Of a DNA stretch of 64,000 nucleotides, positions 11,520-21,489 are shown piece after piece; the first letter of the stretch is position 1, and each line of letters starts with the position of its first letter. Below the pieces are notes generated by a model. That model made no database searches, was not told where the DNA came from, and saw nothing but the letters and a program-made list of their open reading frames with translations. The DNA is from Amphiura filiformis (taxonomy: Eukaryota; Echinodermata; Ophiuroidea; Amphilepidida; Amphiuridae), in assembly GCF_039555335.1 (NCBI RefSeq), contig NC_092628.1, positions 73,720,713 to 73,784,712 of the forward strand, given 5' to 3'. The position numbers were made by a program, and so were the translations under genes.

Positions 11520-13010
11520 GAATTTTGAAAAAAGCAGGTGTGCTACAAATCGCACTTCTGGAAATAGTCAGGCGAGCTACAAGTACAGGTGTGCTGTTAA
11601 TTGCACTCGCCCCACTCAGTAAGGATTTTAGGTGTGCTATCATTTGCACTCGGTAAGAAGTTTAGGTGGGCTATTTGAATTATTGCACTTGATATTCAGA
11701 TAAGAAGCATTGGTGTTTACTGTTGAATGTGGGACTACAATGTACTATAGGTGGGCAATCAAACTTCTTACCAAGTTAAAATTATGCAAATTTCCTAGCA
11801 CTGCCCCACGCACCCACTGCATGACATCACGTGCACAGAACTGACGTATCGTGTGCGTAGGATCGGTGAAATTTTTGTAAAATTTGGTAAGAAACACTTC
11901 GTGCATATTGTCCGTCTCCGTTGAAAAACTGGATCCTCCGCAGTAAAATCCACCATGACCACTTGAAATTAACTTCCAGCAAAGTCAGAAAAAATATACC
12001 ATGTCCAACAAAAAATTATAACCAAAATTACAGATAAATGAAATTTGAGTATCTTCAGTCATCGAAATTTTTGCTCGTTTGACGCCAGAAAAAAGTCAAT
12101 TTTCAAACGGCAATATTTTCCGAACGGAACTGAATGGGGGTAGTTCGTTCGTGGGATGGGCTTACTCAAACACCAAACTTTCGACACTAATATTGTCCCG
12201 TCTGCCTCGGTTTTTTCAAACCCCATTACATCATTAAGCTTGTAGGTTTTCCATGTCTTATACTGGACCCATTTGTTCTTTATGTCCGCCATGATGAGTA
12301 GTATAAACTGATATTTCTATCGGCAAACCTCGGTACAATTTTATCATAGCGCTACACTCACCGCTGACAGATCGCACGTGTGTCGGTCATGTCAAAATAT
12401 TAAATCAGCCTTGTTCAGCTTCTAAATAATTATACAGTTCAGTTGAATGCATAAACATTACCACATTTACTAAGGTGGTCAATGGCATGTCTCGTCTTTG
12501 TTGTGACATGAACCGCACGTTATCATATTTTGGTAGCATGACCTCACAAGCAGTGTCCGAAATAAGGAAAATATGGAGGTTATCCCGAGGATAACTAAAG
12601 CATAAATTCTGCTTGTCCTCAATACATTTTGATTGTCCCCAAAATGTGTCATACTTTTGGAGGTAAAATATAGTAGTTATCCAGGGGATAAGTACATAGC
12701 TCAATATGGTTGTCCCCGGTGATTTTTGGACAAGAGGACAAGAGGATAAGTGCTTATTTCGCACACTGCTCACAAGAAAGGTCAGGTAATTTACATATTA
12801 AATTGACAAAACGGCCAATCAGCGAGTAGAAAAGATATTGTTTGGGTCGTCACTTTTGTGAAGGCCATGACATCGATTTATTTTATGCAAATCACTTCCG
12901 GGAACCGCTGCAACTTTGGAAACTCCTTCAGTTCAGGTGACAAGGTGCGCTATAAATCGCACTCGGTAAAGTGATTTAAGGTGAGCTCTATGCGAGTGCG
13001 ATCGCGCGCC
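11520..13010. repeat. Dispersed GTGYGCTAnnnnTYGCACTCGGTAA motif
   Basis: Variants of a short hairpin-like phrase (for example GTGCGCTATAAATCGCAC followed by TCGGTAA) occur near 11537, 11591, 11630, 11663, 12951 and 12980. In the best copies GTGCG pairs with CGCAC around an 8-bp loop. Copies sit on both sides of the 12551-12768 hAT element. Either a short diverged tandem repeat or a set of miniature hairpins is possible. Confidence 0.5.
12551..12768. mobile_element. Non-autonomous hAT element with 8-bp target duplication
   Basis: A 218-bp element starts CAGTGTCCGAAATAAG and ends CTTATTTCGCACACTG, so about 14 of 16 terminal bases are inverted complements. The flanks 12543-12550 and 12769-12776 are both CTCACAAG, an exact 8-bp duplication. 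Internal words (GGATAA, GGTTATCC, TTGTCCCC) repeat in both orientations. There is no coding capacity. Confidence 0.88.
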
Positions 13011-13978
13011 TTAAAATGCATTGACTGAAATGGTGATTTATATCTCAAAATAGAAACTACACGTGGCCTATAAATGATTATTGTTGTTAATTATATATTA
13101 AGTTCAGACTTAAATGCACAGATAGATTTTTTGATATTGGGGGAAAGTATTATATATTTTTTTGAAAAATTTATCACTTGTGGTTCCTGTGACCCAACAT
13201 ATTACTATGTGTGGTATTAAAATAAAGCTCGTTCTGTTGGCTACAAGATCCATTAAAAAAATCTCTGTAAATCACCCACGTGTACTTTCTCTTCCATACA
13301 TCGTCATACCATGACTGCCCGTTTTTAATGAGAAACAAGGTGAAAATCAGCTGTTGTGTTGCCAGATAGCTTTACACAATCTTGTCCCCGCTTTTAGCGC
13401 ACATGACTGGCGTACGTGCAAAAACAAGGCCTGTGCCTGTACAAGACAATGGCGCGCTGTCAAGTCTGCATGTGTTGCCTTATTGGACAAACACGTGTTT
13501 GTTCGCTCGAAGCCAGTTGGGTCCGGTTCTGTGTTGGTGATTGGAATAAAAAAAATTACTGTTCATTATTTTTTGTTATCTTCTAAGTTCTAGTACACTT
13601 CAGAGGTTTTTATCCCGTGTTTTATACATTAAAACCAGGTAGTTACGTGGTACAGTTTTGTATGCAAATGGTGAATAGAATGTTTTATATTTCTAACAAT
13701 AATTTTAAATGCAACCACGCGACGCACAAATTTTGCCCCTTATTGTCTACTATGATTGCTGAGTCAATAATGGTATCACCCAACAGACCAAGTATGCGGT
13801 CGTGCGCTGAGGTCTAGCTGGGCTATTGCATTGATTGGAATAGGGGTGATGTCCCGGGTGATGTGTATCATATTGGAGGGGCACTTTTCAAAGTCCTTAA
13901 TTTAGATTTAGTTTTTCATTTGTTAAATCATACTTATTTATTTAGTATGTTTATTTTATATACAACATTTTTTTAGAA
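13011..13978. other. Non-coding stretch, no gene recognised
   Basis: Slightly more CpG than its surroundings at 13370-13520, but with no protein-like frame, splice-bounded exon or repeat boundary that I can defend. Confidence 0.45.
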
Positions 13979-14345
13979 TTAAGGGGATACTACACCCCTG
14001 CCCAATTGTGTGCCTATTTTTGCATTTTTCTCAAAAATTATAGTGCATTGGGGGAAAGTAAGATATGTATTATAGGGGCAAGGACTACAACTACAGTAAC
14101 TGCACTGGAAATTTTATTTCAGCACAGACAACAGTTGTGGAGTTACAGTCAAAAATGAGGGAAAACCAATATTTGATCAATAAATCAATAACTACCGTAT
14201 TTGCTTTGAGTTGATGAATTTTCAGCACAGTAGTTGTAGTCCTTGCCCTATAATATACATATCTTACTTGTCACCAATGCGCTATAATTTTTGAGAAAAA
14301 TGCAAAATAGACACTAAAATTGGCTAGGGGTGTAATACCCCTTAA
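13979..14345. mobile_element. Foldback MITE flanked by TTAA, copy 1
   Basis: The element lies between TTAA at 13979-13982 and TTAA at 14342-14345. Its ends are GGGGATACTACACCCC and AGGGGTGTAATACCCC. The arms extend inward about 140 bp on each side as an imperfect inverted repeat (shared words: TTTTTGCATTTTTCTCAAAAAT, TATAGGGGCAAGGACTAC). The TTAA duplication and hairpin form fit a MITE of the piggyBac or Kolobok type. It shares arm sequence with a second copy at 31117-31481. Confidence 0.85.
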
Positions 14346-14539
14346 AGGCCGATTTTTATTGTTTTTAAAAAAAATATTTTTTATTAAAAATATACACACT
14401 AACAATAACATTGGGTGGAGGGGGATGGGAAAAGAGGGATGGGGAGGGGATTGGGCCATATGATGTGAAATGTAGATGTGCAAATAAAGATATGCTTTTA
14501 ACTTTAATTGTTCACAAATGTTTTTTTTATTAATATTTT

Positions 14540-15392
14540 CGTATTAATATAACAGGTCTAAATTTTACTAGTAATTTCATTGTTTCTATTGGAAATGAAC
14601 GCATCGAATCTGCAAAGACCATTAGGAATCTGGGTGCTTTTTTCGATACTCACATGACTATGTCTTCTCATATTACAAATGTTAGCAAATCTGTTATCTT
14701 TTATCTTCGAAACATCGCTAGAATTAGGAAATATATCGACCAACCTACATGTCATCATGCCACACGCTCATTGATACTTTCGCGTCTTGACTATTGTAAT
14801 GGCCTTCTATCCTCATCACCATCCACTCATATTATTCGCTCACAACGTCTTCAAAACTGGGCAGCACGTCTTGTATTTGAAGTCGACCGAAAAACACTCA
14901 GCGGGTCCACTTTTGAAATCACTTCATTGGCTTCCAATACGCCAAAGGATCATTTTCAAATTACTTTTGCTTGTATATAAATGTCTTCACAACCAAGGAC
15001 CAACATATTTGTCAAATTGCCTATCATTGTATGTTCCAAAGAGACAACTCCGATCTTGCGATGATTATTTTCGCCTTGACTATCCCATGACTAGAGTCTT
15101 AGCTGGTGATAGAACTTTTACAGTTTTTGCATCAAAAGAGTGGAATAAGCTACCTGTCTATATTAGACAATCTTCATCAACAAATGCATTCAAAAAAGCA
15201 CTTAAAACTTATTTGTTCCCATAACATGTTCTTATTGATATTGTAATTTGTATTATTTTTAAGATGCACCTTCAAAATGTAGTTTTAAGTTGTAGTATTA
15301 AGGTATTTTGTAAGCGCTCTGAGCCTTATGGAAATGGCGCAAATGCTCTTTGTATTGTATTGTATTGTATTGTATTGTATTGTATTGTATTG
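14540..15392 (+). mobile_element. 5'-truncated CR1/L2-like LINE, RT C-terminus and 3' tail
   Basis: The open frames give the end of a non-LTR reverse transcriptase: TIRNLGAFFDTHMTM, then LILSRLDYCNGLL, LQNWAARLV, LKSLHWLPIRQRI, LLLVYKCLH, and GDRTFTVFASKEWNKLP, ending KTYLFP before TAA at 15222-15224. These are the thumb and C-terminal motifs shared by CR1, L2 and related LINEs. The frame changes by one base near 14889-14896, in a run of A, so the copy is broken or the run is miscalled. The 3' part has AAGCGCTCTGAGCC and a GCGC stem typical of these LINE tails, followed by TGTAT repeats. The 5' end, including endonuclease and RT catalytic motifs, is missing. Confidence 0.88.
15351..15392. repeat. 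(TGTAT)n microsatellite, LINE 3' terminus
   Basis: About eight copies of TGTAT end the LINE. CR1/L2-type elements characteristically terminate in short simple repeats instead of poly(A), so the array probably belongs to the element. Confidence 0.85.
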
Positions 15393-15904
15393 TTTGTTGA
15401 TGGTCTTGTTTCATATTAATCTTACTCTAATTTTTGGTTCACATTTTGCAAGAATTAAATTGCACCTCTATACTTTGAAACACCCATAAACAAAATGGAA
15501 TATTCCACTCAGTTTGCAATTGAATGAAATTTGTATTATGATTTTTATTTAATTTTTCAACCATCCTATTTTTACATCAAATAGGAAACAAATGTACATT
15601 AAATATAATCAAAACAATTCATAAAGCCCCCCATTTAAATGCATGCGAACCTAAATTGAAGTTACAAAAATCCCTCGACATGGATTGATTCACTGAACTT
15701 GTTGCATGCATTGAGCAGGCCTACTCTACAAAAATATCATAATACTAATCATGGCGTGTCCGTCCGTACCTCTGTCCATGCGCTATCGCGTGCGCGTGGC
15801 TCGCTAACGCTTGCTCGCGATGCGTATCGCGTGCGAGCTATCGCGTAGTGCGTGGAGTATACCAACGGCGCAGTGCGAGCATCGGAAAGCATTACAGTGT
15901 GGTT

Positions 15905-16222
15905 AATCGTGCAGGTGCATCTCATCGGATTCCAAAACGGCACACGTGCAGATCGTGCAGGTGCATCTCATCGGATTCCAAAACGGCACACGTGCAGAGG
16001 CCTATTAGTAGTTTAAAAGGTCAGGGCAAGAAGGCCTATATGGGTAACGAGTGTTGGGTAATTACAGATAGTCACAAGAATTCCAAAACGGCACTCGTGC
16101 AGGTGCATCTCATCGGATTCCAAAACGGCACACGTGCAGAGGCTTATTAGTAGTTTAAAAGGTCAGGGCAAGTAGGCCTATATGGGTAATGGGTGTTGGG
16201 TAATTACAGATAGTCACAAGAA
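15905..16222. repeat. Nested tandem duplications (48-bp unit and about 130-bp unit)
   Basis: The phrase GTGCAGGTGCATCTCATCGG plus ATTCCAAAACGGCACACGTG occurs near 15908, 15956 and 16096. A longer unit continuing through CCTATTAGTAGTTTAAAAGG, GGCCTATATGGGTAA and GGTAATTACAGATAGTCACA occurs twice (ends near 16080 and 16220). The flank at 15760-15860 is CpG-dense with repeated TATCGCG words. The 100-codon open frame spanning the repeat is likely incidental. Confidence 0.75.
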
Positions 16223-16432
16223 CCACCCAACCCGAGAACCGCGAAATCTAGTTTATTATAAAAATGACAAAGACAAGAATTGTGTTCTTTCAAGTACAGT
16301 CATATTTTATTAGCAACATTACAATAGAAAATGTATGCATTCATGCATGTGTTCCCTCAAGAGACAATGGGTCAGAACTGAAGAACAATTAAAATTAAGC
16401 CTTAAAAAGTACAAAACTTTAAATTATTGAAC

Positions 16433-16612
16433 ATAATATACAAATATTGACTGCTATGAGGGGCATGGTTAAGATTATAAGCCAACGGTGATCTCAAAAC
16501 CATGCTATGACCCGAGGCGCAGCCGAGGGTCATAGCATGGTTTTGAGATCACCGTTGGCTTATAATCTTAACCATGTCCCGAATAAACCTGTCAATATTT
16601 GTTTTATATACC
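16433..16612. repeat. Foldback element with perfect 50-bp arms
   Basis: Arms 16464-16513 and 16527-16576 are exact reverse complements over 50 bp with a 13-bp spacer. Outside them ACAAATATTGAC (left) and GTCAATATTTGT (right) extend the pairing after a short mismatch, so the element probably spans about 16433-16612. Perfect identity of the arms implies recent insertion or gene conversion. No target duplication was certain. Confidence 0.85.
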
Positions 16613-16882
16613 GAATGGATCCGTGGATGTTGCGATTGCGCAGTTTGATCGGGACGCACGTGACCCGTCCATAGTTCATTTCCATGGACCGGTCCATAGT
16701 TCATTTTGAGGGCATAGTTAATTCAATGACTGCACATTCAACCAATCAGATGACAGGAATCTATATATGAGGTATATAAAACGGGCTATTTCACGTTAAG
16801 TGTACACTTACAGTCCCACAGAGGGTCAAAATTAGAAGTCCTTAAATTCATAAAAATTCTATGATTTTTAGAACTTCATATT

Positions 16883-17055
16883 CATGGCTCGAAAAAGTGG
16901 GGAAATGGGGAAGCTCATTCCCAGGAAATATTGGTGTTTGGAGGGAAATTCTGGTATTTGGGGGGAAATTGTGTCTTTATTGTATATAAAAACATGCTAT
17001 AAATTGTGGGAAATTTAGCTTGCTTCCCGGGAAATTAACATTTTTTCGAGCCCTG
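16883..17055. mobile_element. Small hAT-like element
   Basis: The right end reads TTTTTTCGAGCCCTG, whose complement CAGGGCTCGAAAAAA matches the left end CATGGCTCGAAAAAG with two differences. The flanks are TTCATATT (16875-16882) and TTCATATA (17056-17063), 7 of 8 identical. The interior repeats GGGGAAAT-type words. Length is 173 bp and there is no coding capacity. Confidence 0.7.
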
Positions 17056-17794
17056 TTCATATATATACAAAATTCAATTCCAAAATATCAGAGCGTGGGA
17101 TCATCAATAACATTGTTAAATTCATCACTAAAGCTTCAATGGGAAAATGCATGGCGTCTGGAGAGGACATTTTGTTTAACAAAATAACATTAACCACTTC
17201 AGTGCTATGTAGTTCAAATAATGTATGGGTCAAAATTATTTGCCTTTGTTTACATTGTTCATCAGATGATAATACACATTTTTTAATCATTCTACATGAC
17301 ATTTTGTGTTTAAAAATTAAAGTGCGGGCTTCTGTAAATCCAGAAGCAAGCTAAACGATTATTGAAAAACATGAAACTCATACTTTATTATAACAGTATA
17401 TCCTTTTGTGTATCATTTTTCTTATCATAAATATTAGTTCTGATGTGTTTTAATTAAATATTGTCAAATGCCCATATTTTTCAGTAGAACTTGTGTTTTC
17501 TGAGCTTTCCAACATATGGGTGTCTGGAGAGGACATTTTGTTTAACAATCAGTTTTTCACTTTTTTTCACTGATATTCAAGCAGCAAACTTATCTTCATC
17601 AGACTCAAAGTTTTCATCAGATGTTATTACACACAAATACTGCTAAAAAAGCATGACCATCTCTTGTATTTTATTTTTAATGTAGACTCCTGTAAATCCA
17701 GACACAGGTCACAGCTATTTGGTGAGGCATGAAATTCACACTTTCATCATCAAAACATAGATCTTGAAAAGGCTTACTTATAGATGTTTCTGAC

Positions 17795-18745
17795 CAGGCC
17801 TGGAAATAAGTCGGTCTGAACCAGGAGCCAAACATTTGGAAAAGCAGCTCCTGGTCCTGTAATTTTCTAGTGAACCAGGAGCCATTTTTAAAGAGCCAGG
17901 AGTCATTTTTCTTAAAGTATCAAAATGCTTATTTTTGTTATTTCTACAGCTTTCGATGCTCACCTGAGACTTTTAGATCCATGTTATTTGTTATTTAACT
18001 TATTATATTATTAATTATTGTCACAAGTTAACAAATAACAAGTTATACAATGAATGTTATTATATATCTGAACAGACCAGTTGAGTCTTATTTTATTATT
18101 TTTTTTATTTTTTTAATTATTTTTTATATTTTATTTTATTTTATTTTATTTTATTTTATTTTTAATTTAATTTAATTTAATTTAATTTAATTTTATTTTA
18201 TTTTATTTTATTTTATTTTATTTTATTAATTTATTTTATTTAATTTTATTTTATTTTATTTTATTTTATTTTATTTTATTTTATTTTATTCATTTTTTTT
18301 AATTCATTTTTTTATTTTATTCAATTTGGCCTTTTATTTCGTGATTTTAGGAAAATTTTAAATATCTAGAAACAATGTCGCCAAAATTCAAGATGGCCGC
18401 CTTCATGTTTAGCGATCGTGGTGATCACCTAACCTGAAAACAAGGCAAAATACTGCCAAAATTATGAGCCCTGAAGGCAAATATCAAGGAAAATTGGTGA
18501 AATATTAGGTAAAAGATAAGATTTGGCACTGCATTTTGTTGAAAATACATTGAAATGGCCAATATTTTGAGCGGAAATGAACTTGCCTGACGAAGTTTTA
18601 CTGGGCCATTTCCTGAGCACTGATACCGGGCGCAAAATACAGATTTTCTCTGGCGCCTGGGCGTGTAATTTTGGTTGGATCCAGGCGTTAAAACTCAGTA
18701 ACCGTAGGGTAAAAATCGCTTGGCGCCTGCTTGTTTCCAGGCTTG
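17795..18745. mobile_element. 951-bp non-autonomous hAT element carrying a TTTTA block
   Basis: The left end CAGGCCTGGAAATAAG and right end CTTGTTTCCAGGCTTG are inverted complements with two differences. Both flanks read TTTCTGAC (17787-17794 and 18746-18753), an exact 8-bp duplication. The interior includes the words CCAGGAGCC(A) repeated near the left end, a long TTTTA/TTTAA array, and AAGATGGCCGCC near 18391. No transposase frame is seen. The left terminus resembles that of the 48891-49239 element, so both may belong to one family. Confidence 0.85.
18090..18325. repeat. (TTTTA)n and (TTTAA)n simple repeat
   Basis: About 230 bp are built almost wholly from TTTTA, with an internal TTTAA run near 18163-18195. 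The block lies entirely inside the hAT element at 17795-18745, so it may be an element-borne array that later expanded. Confidence 0.9.
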
Positions 18746-21489
18746 TTTCTGACTACAAATGTTCACTATGTGTTGTCAATATCTAGATGAAACATTCACT
18801 TGAAATAAAAGTACATGGTCGCATGTCATGAATTGGTCATCTTTTGTGTAACATAATGTAAAATGAGGAAAATATCACCCATTGTGATTCAATTCAACAC
18901 AACTTTTAATATACATTTTAGACCATTATAAGTGTATATTTCTGGAAAGCTTATATTCCAAGGATGCCAAATCAACCAAATATAACATCATAATACAGGG
19001 TGGGTAAGAAATATACAGGGTGGAACATCAACAAAATTAGCATCTTTCTTGTCACAGTAAACCCCACATTTTTCTTTTCTGAAAGCTATATCTAGCTAAA
19101 AATAAATATGGATTCAGAAAGACATTTCATGGGCCCTTCAAACAAATTAGGAAGAAAGAGTTTGGTATCCCTTGTGTTAAACATACAGGGTGGTCAAAAA
19201 ATGAAAAATAATTTTACAATTTTTATGACATTTATCAACCAAAACTTTTTTCCTCCATTTCTGGCACTAAAACTAATAGCATAATTGAATTCCTCATCAA
19301 ATTTCCTTAAAAATATGTGTACTTTTGAATAAGCAAGATGACTCAGGCCAAAGATGGGCCATTTAGAAATGTCAGAGCATTACGCGTACACTTTGTACAG
19401 TAACCTATAGGAAAAACTGTCTTAATTAGCATTTAATTAGGCAATTAATTAGTTACATCTTTTGTTACAGTAGATCTACTATGGGGTAGATCTACAATCC
19501 AGGATGATATATGTGCAATTTGTGGTCCATGCTAGTTGTACTTTTTAAGATACAAAGGTTTGAAGTTTGCCATATTTTCACAATTTTGTGTACAACCCTA
19601 TGGGGCTCCCCCGCCCCGGCTCCCCCATTGACACATCTTACATATTGAAGTATAAATCTCAAAGTAGTTGTCCAATTGACTTGGGGTTTTTTGTATTTGA
19701 CAAAGAACATAATTATCTACAAAATGACACCAAACTTTCCACAATAGGTACTATACTTTTAGAATAAACCAAACTTGAAGTGTGAAGAAAGCATTTTCAT
19801 GTTACGGCTCCTCCATTTTTGGGTGACCAATTTGTGACATGCGACCACATGCTTTTTGTGAGCTGTTAAGGACCACAGTTTTGTTGTTCTGGAGAGGACA
19901 TTCTGTTTAACAACATGATATCATGAGATATTGGCTACTTGGAGTATTGTGATTAAAAACTAATGCCTTGTCTTGTTTAAGGGAAAGAGGAGGTTAATTT
20001 TGTAAAAATAAAGTAAAGCATTTACCCTTGGTTTTGTGTCAATTGCCGATTTACCCTTGTTCTGGAGGGGACACAAAACGCGAAATCAAGACACCAAAAC
20101 TGTCAGGTTGTGATATTTTACACAAATATCCTCAGAACTAATTGTCCTGTTTTATGATTGCGTAACACCCTGAAGATTCTACAGATGCAAGTTTTGGCAG
20201 GAACTACCAATTTAGTTTCAATTTTGATAGTACTTGTTTTGGAGAGGACATCACTTTTTTTGTTTAACACAGAATCTACATAATTACAAAAATGATCATA
20301 ATTTTCGCAATTCTGGACCAATTTGTGCCAAATAAATTGCATTGTATTGTGTACATGCTTCATACTTTGTTACCAAAGCAATAGCTACTAAGGAGCCTTA
20401 TTTATATTCCTAAGAAATCATTCACAAGACATTCAAAATATGAAGTGGGACTCCAGAAATGTGTTTAAAATGCATGTAAATGCAAAAATCTGATATAAAA
20501 AGTTGTCAGAATTTAATGAAAATGCTCCTGTAGCTTCTCCTCCATAACACCCATCTAATTAATGAAATCACCCAAATTATATAATGTTCCAAATTCAGGC
20601 AACCAGAAATGCTGAAGCACCATTTTGAAAAGTGCCCACTTAACGTGAAATACCAACATGCCAAGTTACATAAGAATTGCATTTCAAATAACTTCATGAC
20701 AGTACTTTAGAAAATGTACATTGTACAATATGTAGCACAATTTTTGTTATTCCCCCATAGAGATTGTACAGGCTTGATTCACAGGTGGAGCCATGAAAGC
20801 AATGCATTATGGGTAATATTAAAAATGAGGCAAAACAATGTTTTTCAAAGTACGATAACTCAAGAATGGCAATAGCTATTTGAGTAAAAAAAATACACAA
20901 TTAACAATTTAAAATTTTGACCGGGACACCCTAACTTAAGTTGAGAACTCAAGCTTCTAATTTGCACATGGTCATGTGGCACATTTGCGTTACAAGCACT
21001 GATTTTGATCATTTGTCCTCATTTTCACTTAAATTGATAATGTAAAAACTATACATCTCACACCGACAAAACTATACATTTTTGGAAAGCTTATGTTCCA
21101 AGGAATCCAACAATGCTAAATTGATGTTGGTATACAGGATGTGTAAGAAAATATATAGGGTGATATCATGAAAAAAATTAATTTTACTAGAAAATTGATA
21201 ATTTATTGCATTTGCTACTGATATGGAATATCTCTAATGTAACACTATGAGCTTTAATAAAATGTATACGGTACTTTGCTATGTTATGATTGACCAAAGT
21301 GGTGATACAGGGTGTAAAAATGTACGCAACTTTACGCACCAAATGTTGATTACATTTTTGAAAATATTTTCTTTAGAGTGTATCCTATATTTATTTTAAC
21401 TGCATATTTGGATTCCTGAGGTAAAATGCTTTCCAAAAATGTATACTTTCCATCTTAAGGTGTATAATTCTCAAGATACAACAATTTAA

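Larger units (their letters stand above)
17139..21480. repeat. Field of diverged repeated phrases, family unknown
   Basis: Several phrases recur. TCTGGAGAGGACATTTTGTT followed by TAACAA appears near 17157 and 17526, with variants near 19890, 20065 and 20237. Each of the first two is followed by ATCAGATG, TGTAAATCCAGA and GAAACTCATACTTT-like words, so 17139-17400 and 17510-17760 form a diverged duplicate. TGGAAAGCTTAT(A/G)TTCCAAGGA appears near 18955 and 21085, and in reverse form near 21415. (A)TACAGGGTG occurs near 18995, 19015, 19185 and 21305. TTTCACGTTAAGTG (16790) recurs inverted near 20640. The pattern suggests an old internally repetitive mobile element interrupted by the 17795-18745 hAT insertion. 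Confidence 0.5.

Noticed and set aside
14787..15224. A host gene of 145 codons
   Set aside because: Its motifs are those of the C-terminal end of a CR1/L2-like reverse transcriptase, followed by the LINE tail.
15848..16150. 100-codon frame over the duplicated units
   Set aside because: It repeats because the DNA repeats; there are no splice sites, no domain and no codon bias.
18391..18402. AAGATGGCCGCC as a YY1-type promoter element of the TUT gene
   Set aside because: It lies inside a hAT element 5 kb upstream of the first coding exon, so promoter function is unsupported.
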